The notes under the pieces were generated by a model. The model searched no databases, was not told where the DNA came from, and was given only the letters and a program-made list of their open reading frames with translations. Source: an uncultured Marinobacter sp. (lineage in GTDB: Bacteria; Pseudomonadota; Gammaproteobacteria; Pseudomonadales; Oleiphilaceae). Taken from it: a DNA stretch of 64,000 bases. The position numbers and the translations under genes were made by a program. The first letter of the stretch is position 1. The number at the start of each line of letters is the position of its first letter. The stretch spans positions 248,001 to 312,000 of the forward strand of contig NZ_CAMPJO010000005.1 of the NCBI RefSeq assembly GCF_946886895.1, in the 5' to 3' direction. Shown one piece after another: positions 1 through 7,829 of the stretch.

Positions 1-102
1 AGGGAACGTTTTTTTGATATCCAAGTTTAGTCCAGGGGCACCGTCGGTGTCAGGTAACGGTTTGTGTAAGTGCATGTACCCACGCGCGACAGGCCAGGCG
101 GG

Positions 103-132
103 TTCGGGTTTGCCGGTGGAATAGGCTATAAT
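103..132 (+). promoter_or_regulatory. candidate promoter of metNIQ
   Basis: A perfect TATAAT hexamer lies at 127-132, 36 bases before the metN start. The best upstream partner is a weak TTCGGG at 103-108 with an 18-base spacer, so the -35 is poor. Nothing resembling a MetJ box or a SAM riboswitch was noticed in bases 1-168, which hold no gene. Confidence 0.4.
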
Positions 133-168
133 CGCCGGTTTTAACGCTGCACCCACAAGGCGCTGACC

Positions 169-1176
169 GTGATTGTATTTGACCAGGTACAGAAGTCGTA
201 TCCGGTAGCCGGCCGGGCGATCCCCGCGCTGCATCCCACCGATATGACCATCGAAACCGGCGAGGTGTTCGGTATCGTCGGGCACTCCGGCGCCGGTAAA
301 TCCACGCTGGTGCGTCTGATCAACCTGCTGGAGCCACCTACCGGTGGCCGCATTCTGATCGACGACGAGAACGTCACCGACTACAACGCCGCCGAGTTGC
401 GGGCCTTTCGTCGTAAAGTCGGCATGATCTTCCAACATTTTAACCTGCTGTCCTCGAAAACCGTGGCGGACAACATTGCCTTCCCCATGAAACTCGCCGG
501 TATCTACTCGAAAACCGAAATCCGGGACCGGGTTGAGGAATTGCTGGCGCGGGTAAGCCTCGTTGATCAGGCCGATAAATACCCCTCGCAGCTGTCTGGC
601 GGCCAGAAGCAGCGCGTCGGCATTGCCCGGGCCCTGGCCTGCCGGCCAACCATTCTGCTGTGCGACGAAGCCACCAGCGCCCTGGATCCTCAGACCACGC
701 AATCGGTACTGAAGCTGCTGGCGGACATCAACCGGGAACTGGGCCTGACCATTGTGCTGATCACCCACGAAATGGACGTGGTGCGCCGGGTCTGTGATCG
801 GGTGGCCGTGATGGATGCCGGTCGGGTAGTGGAAATGGGGCCGGTCAGCGAGGTGTTCCTGCATCCACAGCACCCCACCACCCGGGACTTCGTGTTCGAG
901 AGCGAGAGCATCGACAGCCAGGAACTGCAGGAAGACCTGCAGAAGGCCAATGGCCGGATACTGCGTCTCACTTTCAAGGGCGACTCCACCTACAAACCGT
1001 TGCTGGGCAGTGTTGCCCGGGAATCCGGTGTCGACTTCAGCATCCTGTCCGGTCGCATTGATCACATCAAGGACACGCCCTACGGCCAGCTGACCCTGTC
1101 CCTGGTGGGAGGCAATCTTGATATTGCAATGCAGGCCTTCGACGCGGCTGATGTTCATGTGGAGGTAGTTCGCTGA
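169..1176 (+). CDS. metN: methionine ABC transporter ATP-binding protein MetN
   Basis: ATPase subunit of the MetNIQ importer for methionine; it hydrolyses ATP on the cytoplasmic face to drive uptake. The 335-residue length is normal for MetN. Visible are a Walker A motif GHSGAGKS at about residues 38-45, the signature LSGGQKQR, Walker [12 protein letters not shown], and a C-terminal extension of about 70 residues (roughly 265-335) matching the NIL regulatory domain that in MetN senses methionine. The start is GTG at 169, with AAGG at 157-160 as ribosome binding site. The stop overlaps the metI start by one base, so the genes are translationally coupled. The NIL domain and the metI/metQ neighbours distinguish it from other amino-acid ATPases. 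Confidence 0.95.
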   Translation: MIVFDQVQKSYPVAGRAIPALHPTDMTIETGEVFGIVGHSGAGKSTLVRLINLLEPPTGGRILIDDENVTDYNAAELRAFRRKVGMIFQHFNLLSSKTVADNIAFPMKLAGIYSKTEIRDRVEELLARVSLVDQADKYPSQLSGGQKQRVGIARALACRPTILLCDEATSALDPQTTQSVLKLLADINRELGLTIVLITHEMDVVRRVCDRVAVMDAGRVVEMGPVSEVFLHPQHPTTRDFVFESESIDSQELQEDLQKANGRILRLTFKGDSTYKPLLGSVARESGVDFSILSGRIDHIKDTPYGQLTLSLVGGNLDIAMQAFDAADVHVEVVR

Positions 1177-1841
1177 TGGAAGCCCTGTTGAGCAATGTGG
1201 ACTGGAGCGAGATCGGCTGGGCAAGCTGGGATACCCTGGTCATGGTAGGCCTGTCCCTGCTGTTCAGCGTATTGATTGGCCTGCCCGTGGGTGTGTTGCT
1301 GTTCCTGTTTGGCAAACGTCAGCTGCTGGAGCAGCCGGTGGCCTACGCCGTGCTGTCGTTCGTGGTGAACGTGCTGCGTTCGGTGCCGTTTATCATCCTG
1401 CTGATCGTGATGATTCCGTTCACCGTCATGCTGATCGGCACCTCCCTCGGGGTTGCCGGTGCCATTCCGCCCCTGGTCGCCGGTGGCGCGCCGTTCTTCG
1501 CCCGTCTGGTGGAAACCTCCCTGCGGGAAGTGGACCGGGGCATCATCGAAGCCACCCAGGCCATGGGCGCCAACGTGAGGCAGATCATTCTCGGTGCCTT
1601 GTTACCGGAAGCACTTCCCGGCATCATCGCCGGCATAACGGTAACCGCCATTACCCTGGTGTCCTATGCCGCCATGTCCGGCGTCATCGGTGGTGGCGGC
1701 CTCGGTGACCTGGCCATCCGCTTCGGTTATCAACGATTCCAGACCGACGTAATGGTAATTACAGTCGCCTTACTGGTCATTTTCGTACAGGTATTGCAGA
1801 TGGTTGGAGACCGTCTTGTTCTGTATTTCAGCCGCAAGTAG
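1176..1841 (+). CDS. metI: methionine ABC transporter permease MetI
   Basis: Inner-membrane permease of the MetNIQ importer. The 221 residues contain about five hydrophobic segments and the EAA-type loop that contacts MetN (EATQAMGANVRQIILGALLP). Length and sequence are typical of the family. The ATG shares its A with the last base of the metN stop (TGATG), showing coupling. A 183-base gap holding a long inverted repeat separates it from metQ, so metQ may be expressed at a different level from metNI. Confidence 0.95.
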   Translation: MEALLSNVDWSEIGWASWDTLVMVGLSLLFSVLIGLPVGVLLFLFGKRQLLEQPVAYAVLSFVVNVLRSVPFIILLIVMIPFTVMLIGTSLGVAGAIPPLVAGGAPFFARLVETSLREVDRGIIEATQAMGANVRQIILGALLPEALPGIIAGITVTAITLVSYAAMSGVIGGGGLGDLAIRFGYQRFQTDVMVITVALLVIFVQVLQMVGDRLVLYFSRK

Positions 1842-1857
1842 GCTTGCCTTGGTGCAA

Positions 1858-1968
1858 GCCGCTGGCGGGAAAGCCCTTCCGAAAAACGCCCGTAAATACG
1901 TCCCTGTAGGGCTCGGTCGCGCCATCCCTGGCGCTCCACGTTTTCGGAAGGGCTTTCCCGCCAGCGGC
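1858..1968. repeat. long inverted repeat with conserved core (element A)
   Basis: Arms at 1858-1888 and 1939-1968 are perfectly complementary except for one extra A, giving a stem of about 30 bp. The 50-base loop holds the core CCGTAAATACGTCCCTGTAGG (1890-1910) and a small hairpin GCGCCATCCCTGGCGC (1919-1934). The core is shared with the element at 37232-37341. It lies between metI and metQ and would fold into a strong structure in the mRNA. Confidence 0.85.
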
Positions 1969-2024
1969 CCGGATCTTTCAGGTAAGCCCTCGTGCTTTTT
2001 CATTGTTAACAGGAGAATCGACTT

Positions 2025-2807
2025 ATGAATCTGAAAAAAACCTTCGTGGCACTGGCTGCTGCCACCACTTTCTCTGGCGCTGTCGCTGCCGAAGAACTGT
2101 CTGTTGCCGCCACTCCGGTGCCCCATGCGGAAATTCTGGAATTCGTGAAGCCGAAACTGGCCGAGCAGGGCGTGGAGCTGGACGTCAAGGTGTTCACCGA
2201 CTATATCCAGCCGAACGTTCAGGTCAGCCAGAAAAACATGGACGCCAACTTTTTCCAGCACAAGCCCTACCTGGAATCCTTCAACGAAGGCCGTGGTACC
2301 AACCTGGTGCCGGTCGTTGGCGTTCACGTTGAACCGTTTGGTGCTTACTCCACCCGGATTGATTCTCTGGATGCGCTGGAAGACGGAGCCGTGGTCGCCA
2401 TTCCGAACGATCCCACCAACGGTGGCCGGGCGCTGCTGCTGCTTCAGAAGCATGGCCTGATCCAGCTGGAGGACCCGAGCAAGATCACCTCCACCGCCAG
2501 TGATATCATTGAAAACCCAAAGAACCTGGAATTCAAGGAACTGGAAGCCGCGACCCTGCCGCGCATTATCAACCAGGTGGACCTGGCGCTGATCAACACC
2601 AACTATGCGCTGGAAGCGGGTTTGAACCCGACCGAAGATGCGCTGGTGATCGAGGGTTCGGATTCGCCTTACGTGAACATCCTGGTGGCGCGGCCGGACA
2701 ACAAGGACAGCGAGGCCATGCAGAAGCTGGCGGATGCGCTGACGTCTGAGGACGTGAGGACGTTTATTCTGGAAAACTACGAAGGTGCCGTGGTTCCGGC
2801 ATTCTGA
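2025..2807 (+). CDS. metQ: methionine-binding protein MetQ
   Basis: Periplasmic binding protein of the NlpA/MetQ family that hands methionine to MetNI. The 260 residues begin with a signal peptide ending near GAVAA, followed by the mature start EELSVAATPVPHAEIL, which is the family's usual N-terminal strand. No cysteine follows the signal, so unlike the E. coli protein it should not be a lipoprotein and is probably soluble in the periplasm. The start ATG is preceded by AGGAGAA. It is separated from metI by repeat element A but follows in the same direction. Two hairpins lie just downstream. Confidence 0.92.
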   Translation: MNLKKTFVALAAATTFSGAVAAEELSVAATPVPHAEILEFVKPKLAEQGVELDVKVFTDYIQPNVQVSQKNMDANFFQHKPYLESFNEGRGTNLVPVVGVHVEPFGAYSTRIDSLDALEDGAVVAIPNDPTNGGRALLLLQKHGLIQLEDPSKITSTASDIIENPKNLEFKELEAATLPRIINQVDLALINTNYALEAGLNPTEDALVIEGSDSPYVNILVARPDNKDSEAMQKLADALTSEDVRTFILENYEGAVVPAF

Positions 2808-2827
2808 GGCTTTGCGCCTGGTGAAGC

Positions 2828-2859
2828 CGGTGCCAGATGAAAACGTTCATCTGGCACCG
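2828..2859 (+). terminator. hairpin after metQ
   Basis: A perfect 14-bp stem (CGGTGCCAGATGAA and its complement) with a four-base loop, 20 bases after the metQ stop. No T-run follows, so it may act as an mRNA 3' end or a bidirectional terminator in this convergent gap. Confidence 0.5.
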
Positions 2860-2873
2860 TGTTGAACTCCCCG

Positions 2874-2903
2874 AGGGTCAGAAGAAAGCCTTCTTCTGAC
2901 CCT
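2874..2903. terminator. second hairpin between metQ and peroxiredoxin gene
   Basis: A perfect 13-bp stem (AGGGTCAGAAGAA and its complement) with loop AGCC. It lies 13 bases from the end of the convergent minus-strand peroxiredoxin gene and could end both transcripts. There is no clear T-run on either side. Confidence 0.5.
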
Positions 2904-2916
2904 ATCTGCACCTCTC

Positions 2917-3570
2917 TTATTCACCGCTCCAGTTGGCTTTCGGGTCTGGCGTCATCCGCAGATAGGATTTCACCGCCTTATAGCCCTTCGGGAAGCGCTG
3001 TTTGATTTCATCCTCGTCCTGCAGGGACGGCACAATCACCACATCGCCACCGCGCTCCCAGTTACCCGGGGTAGCCACTTTGTGTTCATCGGTCATCTGC
3101 AGGGAGTCGATGACCCGCAGCACCTCGTTGAAGTTACGACCGGTGCTGGCCGGGTAGGTGATGACCAGGCGAACCTTTTTGTTGGGGTCGATCACGAACA
3201 GCGACCGCACGGTCAGGCTGTCGTTGGCGTTGGGGTGGATCATGTCGTACAGCTGGGACACAGTGCGGTCCTGGTCGGCAATGATTGGAAAGTTTACCGA
3301 GCAGCCCTGGGTTTCGTTGATGTCCTTGATCCACTCATGATGGGAGTCCACCGGATCCACACTCAGGGCGATGGCCTTGACGTTGCGTTTGGCGAACTCG
3401 TCTTTCAGCTTGGCGGTCAGGCCCAGTTCGGTGGTGCACACCGGGGTAAAGTCTGCCGGGTGCGAAAACAGCACACCCCAACTGTCGCCCAGCCAGTTAT
3501 GGAACGAAATCTTGCCTTCGCTGGAATCCTGTTCAAAATCCGGTGCGGTATCGCCGAGACGTAAACTCAT
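2917..3570 (-). CDS. 1-Cys peroxiredoxin (Prx6/AhpC-TSA family)
   Basis: Thiol peroxidase that reduces hydrogen peroxide and organic peroxides in the cytoplasm. The 217-residue protein carries the peroxidatic motif HPADFTPVCTTE with Cys at about residue 45, and has the long C-terminal arm of the Prx6 group (ending near FPKGYKAVKSYLRMTPDP). The start at 3570 is chosen over an upstream in-frame ATG at 3603 because GAGGAG sits at the right distance before it. It stands alone, convergent with metQ. Family assignment is firm; the physiological reductant is not shown by the sequence. Confidence 0.93.
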   Translation of the reverse strand: MSLRLGDTAPDFEQDSSEGKISFHNWLGDSWGVLFSHPADFTPVCTTELGLTAKLKDEFAKRNVKAIALSVDPVDSHHEWIKDINETQGCSVNFPIIADQDRTVSQLYDMIHPNANDSLTVRSLFVIDPNKKVRLVITYPASTGRNFNEVLRVIDSLQMTDEHKVATPGNWERGGDVVIVPSLQDEDEIKQRFPKGYKAVKSYLRMTPDPKANWSGE

Positions 3571-3691
3571 AGAGGCTCTCCTCAGATATGCGGTTGATGG
3601 CATGTGCCAGGGTTGTTGCCGAGCGGCTCATAGAAGTATGGTTGGTGCCAGTGGCCTTGAATACAAGGCACCATGACCTCAATCATTCGAT

Positions 3692-3719
3692 CTTCTGTTC
3701 ACATCCTTATGAACAGAAG
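3692..3719 (-). terminator. hairpin after the alanine-type symporter gene
   Basis: Perfect 10-bp inverted repeat CTTCTGTTCA / TGAACAGAAG with an eight-base loop, 14 bases beyond the symporter stop on the minus strand. No T-run is seen, so the terminator role is tentative. Confidence 0.45.
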
Positions 3720-3733
3720 CAATAACCCGCCGT

Positions 3734-5095
3734 TTATTTAATGCCCGGGGCTTTCTGGTTTTCGAAATAGTCGCGGGTGAGTTTGAACACCACCGGGCTT
3801 AGCAGCAGCAAGGCGATGAGGTTAGGCAGTGCCATCATCGCGTTCAGGGTGTCGGCCAACAGCCAGATGAAGCCCAGGTTCACCGTGGCGCCCACTGGAA
3901 TGGCGATAATCCACAGTATGCGGTAGGGCACGATGGCCTTCACGCCAAACAGGAACTCGATACAGCGTTCGCCGTAGAACGACCAGCCAATAATGGTGGT
4001 GAAGGCAAAAATTGCCAGGGCGATGGCGACGACATAATTGCCGAAGCCCGGCAGGCCCTGTTCAAAGGCCAGGGAGGTCAGGGCGGCCCCGGTTTCGCCG
4101 GAGGTCCAGGCACCGGACGTAATGATGACCAGGCCGGTAATGCTGCACACCACAATAGTGTCGATAAACGTACCGAGCATGGCCACCATGCCCTGCTTGA
4201 CCGGGTCCTTGGTCTGGGCGGCGGCGTGCGCGATGGGTGCGGAACCCAGGCCGGCCTCATTGGAAAAAATACCCCGTGCGACACCGAAGCGGATGGCGGC
4301 CCAGATCGCGGCACCGGCAAAACCACCCTGGGCGGCGACCGGGCTGAACGCGTGGGTGAAGACCATGCTGAAGGCTTCCGGAATGGCGGTGGCATTGGTG
4401 GCCAGAACGATCAGCCCGACAAACACATAGGACACCGCCATTATGGGCACGAGCGCGCTGGCGACCTGACCGATGCGTTTGATGCCGCCAATCAGCACGA
4501 GACCGACCAGTACCATGAGAATCAGGCCAGTGGCCCAGTGCGGCAGGCCGAAGTTGGTTTCCAGAACGTCGGCAACCGAGTTTGCCTGTACCGTATTGCC
4601 GATGCCGAAGGCTGCCACGGAGGCAAACACCGCAAACAGGATGCCCAGCCAGGCCCACTTGCTGCCCAGGCCATTGCGGATGTAATACATGGGGCCACCC
4701 ACATGGGCGCCCCGTTCATCCACCTCCCGGAAACGTACCGCCAGCACCGCTTCGGAATACTTGGTGGCCATGCCCACCAGCGCGGTCAGCCACATCCAGA
4801 ACAGGGCACCCGGCCCGCCCAGGAAGACCGCCGTGGCGACGCCGGCAATATTACCGGTGCCTACGGTGGCCGAGAGTGCAGTCATCAGAGCCTGGAACGG
4901 CGGAATCTCACCGTCCGAGTCCTCGCCCCGGGCCCGCCCGCTCCACATCAGCCGGAAGCCGGCGCCCAGCTTCAGGATCGGCATCAGCTTCAGGCCGATA
5001 CTCAGGAACAGGCCCACACCCAGAATCATGACCAGCATGGGTGGTCCCCACACCAGCCCGTTTATTTGTCCGACAAATTCAGAAATGGCTTCCAT
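3734..5095 (-). CDS. sodium:alanine symporter family (AGCS) transporter
   Basis: Inner-membrane symporter of the alanine/glycine:cation symporter family, expected to import alanine or glycine with sodium. The 453 residues show about ten to eleven hydrophobic helices and family stretches such as TVGTGNIAGVATA, GGPGALFWMW and IFSNEAGLGSAPIAHAAA. Length is normal. It is monocistronic: a peroxiredoxin gene follows on the same strand but 163 bases away, and a divergent CBS gene lies upstream. The exact substrate cannot be read from the sequence. Confidence 0.92.
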   Translation of the reverse strand: MEAISEFVGQINGLVWGPPMLVMILGVGLFLSIGLKLMPILKLGAGFRLMWSGRARGEDSDGEIPPFQALMTALSATVGTGNIAGVATAVFLGGPGALFWMWLTALVGMATKYSEAVLAVRFREVDERGAHVGGPMYYIRNGLGSKWAWLGILFAVFASVAAFGIGNTVQANSVADVLETNFGLPHWATGLILMVLVGLVLIGGIKRIGQVASALVPIMAVSYVFVGLIVLATNATAIPEAFSMVFTHAFSPVAAQGGFAGAAIWAAIRFGVARGIFSNEAGLGSAPIAHAAAQTKDPVKQGMVAMLGTFIDTIVVCSITGLVIITSGAWTSGETGAALTSLAFEQGLPGFGNYVVAIALAIFAFTTIIGWSFYGERCIEFLFGVKAIVPYRILWIIAIPVGATVNLGFIWLLADTLNAMMALPNLIALLLLSPVVFKLTRDYFENQKAPGIK

Positions 5096-5282
5096 GGGAT
5101 CTCCTTTTTATGTGCCATGGATGGGATGATTAATGTGCCCCTTTCAGCAGGGGATAACTGATTGAGTTTAGTCAGATATTTTCCCATGTAAACTGGCAGG
5201 CCGGGAAAGTTGGTGGATTCCGGCGCGATTGCCTATGCTCATAACACAGGTGTCCATCCACGAACGAAAGGGGACTGTGCCC

Positions 5283-5714
5283 ATGCGCTCACTGACTGCT
5301 TCTGATGTCATGTGGAACCACATAGAGCCCATCCGGTGCGGCACACCGCTGACCCGGGTGGTTAAAGCCCTGCTTCACAATCATGTCACGGGGTTGCCCG
5401 TGGTAGACGATCACCGCCATGTTCTGGGTTTTGTCTCGGAGCAGGATTGCATACACGCCCTGCTGGTGAGCAATTACCACTGCGAGGGCGAGCCGACTGT
5501 CGATGACGTGATGTTCCGGGAACCGCTGACTATTTCACCAGAAATGGGAATGGTGGACCTCGCCCAGAACCTCGGCGCGGGCAAGCCGAAAGTGTACCCT
5601 GTGGTGGATCACGGAAAACTGGTTGGCATTGTTACACGGTCGGCCATTCTCGCGGAGCTGGCCCGGGCCGGTTGCGGGGTGGAACTGCCGAAGTACGCCA
5701 GCGCCGACGACTGA
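5283..5714 (+). CDS. CBS-pair domain protein
   Basis: Small cytoplasmic protein of 143 residues made almost wholly of two CBS repeats (about 6-60 and 75-130), shown by VTGLPVVDDHRHVLGFVSEQD and KVYPVVDHGKLVGIVTRSAI. Such stand-alone CBS pairs usually bind adenine nucleotides and regulate a partner; none is evident here. The start at 5283 is preferred over an in-frame ATG at 5229 because AAGGGGA (5268-5274) precedes it by eight bases. The gene is 29 bases before fghA and may share its transcript. Confidence 0.85.
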   Translation: MRSLTASDVMWNHIEPIRCGTPLTRVVKALLHNHVTGLPVVDDHRHVLGFVSEQDCIHALLVSNYHCEGEPTVDDVMFREPLTISPEMGMVDLAQNLGAGKPKVYPVVDHGKLVGIVTRSAILAELARAGCGVELPKYASADD

Positions 5715-5743
5715 TTCATTGTTACAGACAGACTGAGGACACT

Positions 5744-6589
5744 ATGGAACTGTTAACCACGAACGTGTGCTTCGATGGAGAGCACCGTCGTTACCGGCAC
5801 ACCTCCGCCACACTCGAATGTGATATGGAGTTTGCCGTCTACCTGCCACCGGAAGCCGTGGGCTCGGACCCCCGACCGGTGCCGGTGCTGTACTGGCTGT
5901 CTGGCCTGACCTGCACCGACCAGAACTTCATGCAGAAAGCGGGGGCCCTGAAGCAGGCCGCGAAGCTGGGGCTGGCCATTGTCTGCCCGGACACCAGTCC
6001 CCGGGGCGTGAACCTGCCTGGTGAAGACGACCGTTACGATTTCGGCTCCGGGGCCGGTTTCTATATCAATGCCACCGAGCAGCCATGGGCGCCCCACTAC
6101 CGCATGTACGACTACGTGGTGAAGGAGTTGCCGCAACTGGTTGAAAACGAACTGCCGGTGACCGACCAGCGCTCGGTCAGTGGCCATTCCATGGGCGGCC
6201 ATGGGGCACTGATCTGTGCCCTGAAAAATCCGGGCCGGTATGCGTCGGTTTCCGCCTTTGCTCCGATTGCCAACCCAACCCGGTGCCCCTGGGGCCAGAA
6301 GGCCTTCACGGGCTATCTCGGGGAGGACACCCGCCGCTGGGAAGAATGGGACGCGACGCTGCTCATCGCCACCGCCCGGGAGCGATTACCGCTACTGGTG
6401 GATCAGGGCACTGCGGATGAATTCCTGGACAGCCAGTTGAATCCGGGTGCCCTGGCCGAGGCCTGTGAGACGTTTCACCATCACATCAACCTGCGGATGC
6501 ACCGGGGCTATGATCACAGCTATTTCTTCATCGCCTCGTTCATCGACGACCATCTGAACCACCACGCCAAGGCGCTGGGGCTGTACTAG
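5744..6589 (+). CDS. fghA: S-formylglutathione hydrolase
   Basis: Hydrolyses S-formylglutathione to glutathione and formate, the second step of glutathione-dependent formaldehyde detoxification. The 281-residue alpha/beta hydrolase has the nucleophile motif SGHSMGGHGAL with Ser at about 149, an acid-bearing segment near DQGTADEFLD and the late His in GYDHSYFF. The start at 5744 follows GAGGACACT; longer in-frame starts overlap the CBS gene. The usual partner, a class III alcohol dehydrogenase gene, is not adjacent and must lie elsewhere if present. Confidence 0.94.
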   Translation: MELLTTNVCFDGEHRRYRHTSATLECDMEFAVYLPPEAVGSDPRPVPVLYWLSGLTCTDQNFMQKAGALKQAAKLGLAIVCPDTSPRGVNLPGEDDRYDFGSGAGFYINATEQPWAPHYRMYDYVVKELPQLVENELPVTDQRSVSGHSMGGHGALICALKNPGRYASVSAFAPIANPTRCPWGQKAFTGYLGEDTRRWEEWDATLLIATARERLPLLVDQGTADEFLDSQLNPGALAEACETFHHHINLRMHRGYDHSYFFIASFIDDHLNHHAKALGLY

Positions 6590-6611
6590 AATACGGCGTT
6601 GCCGGTGTCAG

Positions 6612-7736
6612 TCAGGACTGGAAGCCCCAGATCAGGCTGAAATCCATGGAGGGCATGATTTCCGGTTCCTCGAGGGCGCGGATGTTGTATTCCAACAGGC
6701 TGGTGTCACGCTCGAAGGTCCCGTTGTAGCGGTTGCCCCGGGGGCCGAAAATGGATTTCACAAACGGTCCACGGGCCCGTACCGGACGGCGGGTCACCAC
6801 CCCGACTTCGTTGTTATCCAGGCGCACCAGAATGCCGGGGGGGTACTCCGTCAGCACCTGCAGCAGTGCCCGTGGAATGGCCGGGCGGAACTTGCCGTCG
6901 GCGAGGGTTGCAATCAGCCTGCGGGCGTCGGCGATGTTCATCCGGTTGCGGTAGGCCCGTTTGGTGATCATCGCCACGTAACGCTCTGCCAGCGCCAGGA
7001 TTTCCGCTTCCGGGCGGATCTCGGTACCGCTGAGGCCCTTGGGGTAGCCGCTGCCATCGGCCTGCTCGTGGTGCTGGGCGATGATCGTCAGCAGCAGTTT
7101 GTTGTCGATGCCAGCGGCTTTCAGAGCGGCGATGGCGCGTTGAGGGTGCTTGCGGATGACCGCGCGCTGGTCATCACTCAGAATCGTATTGGACGCGTTC
7201 AGCTTGTCCGCCACAGGCGCCAGAGCGAGGTTGGCGGTGAGTGCGGCGGCCGTCAGCACGCCAATGCGGTTGTCGTCCAGGCCGAACTGCCGGGCCATAA
7301 ACTGGCACAGAATGGCGTAAAAAATAATCTGCTCGTGAATGGTCGGCCCAACGGAATACAGATGGACAAGGGCCAGGCTGGCATCCGGAGACTCAAGGCA
7401 GGTGCGCTCCACCATCCGGGTCAGGCCCAGCAGCCGCTTCTGGGCTGAGGGGTCGGCTTCGGTGATGGCATTCAGGGTTGCCTCGAGGGTGTGCAGCAGA
7501 TCCGGATAATCGGCGAACGGGTTGCGATCCCGGGTGTCCTCAACCACCTCTTCCAGCGGCCGGTCAATTTTCCGGGGGCTGAACCGGCCCCGCTCGAATA
7601 GCTGCTCCAACTGCAAATTGGTCTGAATCACATAGCCCTGACGCAACAGAATATGGCCGTCGGCATCGTAGACGTTCCACGGTAACGGCCGGCCAATGGT
7701 GAGGGCGCCGGGGGCGATTCGGACAAGGTTCAGCAA
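6612..7736 (-). CDS. HD-GYP-like protein with altered HD pair
   Basis: A 374-residue protein with an HD-GYP-type core. The GYP signature HHEQADGSGYP (about 222-232) and the KHP motif (about 197-198) are intact, but the HD pair that binds the catalytic metals appears replaced (ALTANL, about 166-171, where ALLHDIGK is expected). The N-terminal 60 residues and C-terminal 80 residues are extra and unassigned. c-di-GMP phosphodiesterase activity is therefore doubtful and a binding or scaffold role is possible. The start is TTG at 7736 with AGGA eight bases upstream. It lies 93 bases after the GGDEF-EAL gene and is probably the last gene of the signalling operon. Confidence 0.8.
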   Translation of the reverse strand: MLNLVRIAPGALTIGRPLPWNVYDADGHILLRQGYVIQTNLQLEQLFERGRFSPRKIDRPLEEVVEDTRDRNPFADYPDLLHTLEATLNAITEADPSAQKRLLGLTRMVERTCLESPDASLALVHLYSVGPTIHEQIIFYAILCQFMARQFGLDDNRIGVLTAAALTANLALAPVADKLNASNTILSDDQRAVIRKHPQRAIAALKAAGIDNKLLLTIIAQHHEQADGSGYPKGLSGTEIRPEAEILALAERYVAMITKRAYRNRMNIADARRLIATLADGKFRPAIPRALLQVLTEYPPGILVRLDNNEVGVVTRRPVRARGPFVKSIFGPRGNRYNGTFERDTSLLEYNIRALEEPEIMPSMDFSLIWGFQS

Positions 7737-7829
7737 TTGACGTTTCCTGGATACTGCTTATATTGGCGACAGTTTAGCGCTGAATCCGCACGGGCTCCAG
7801 AGTCCGGTAAGGCAGGAGCACATGGCGGT

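Noticed and set aside
1842..2024. Inverted repeat between metI and metQ as a SAM riboswitch or insertion sequence
   Set aside because: It lacks riboswitch core sequences and has no transposase; its core recurs at an unrelated locus, so it is a repeat element.
3082..3564. Long open frame on the plus strand across the peroxiredoxin gene
   Set aside because: It lies wholly within a well supported minus-strand gene, has no ribosome binding site and shows no family features; it is a shadow of GC-rich codon use.
4226..5161. 311-codon plus-strand frame opposite the symporter gene
   Set aside because: The opposite strand encodes a clear AGCS transporter with membrane helices; this frame is rich in Gly, His and Arg without any domain.
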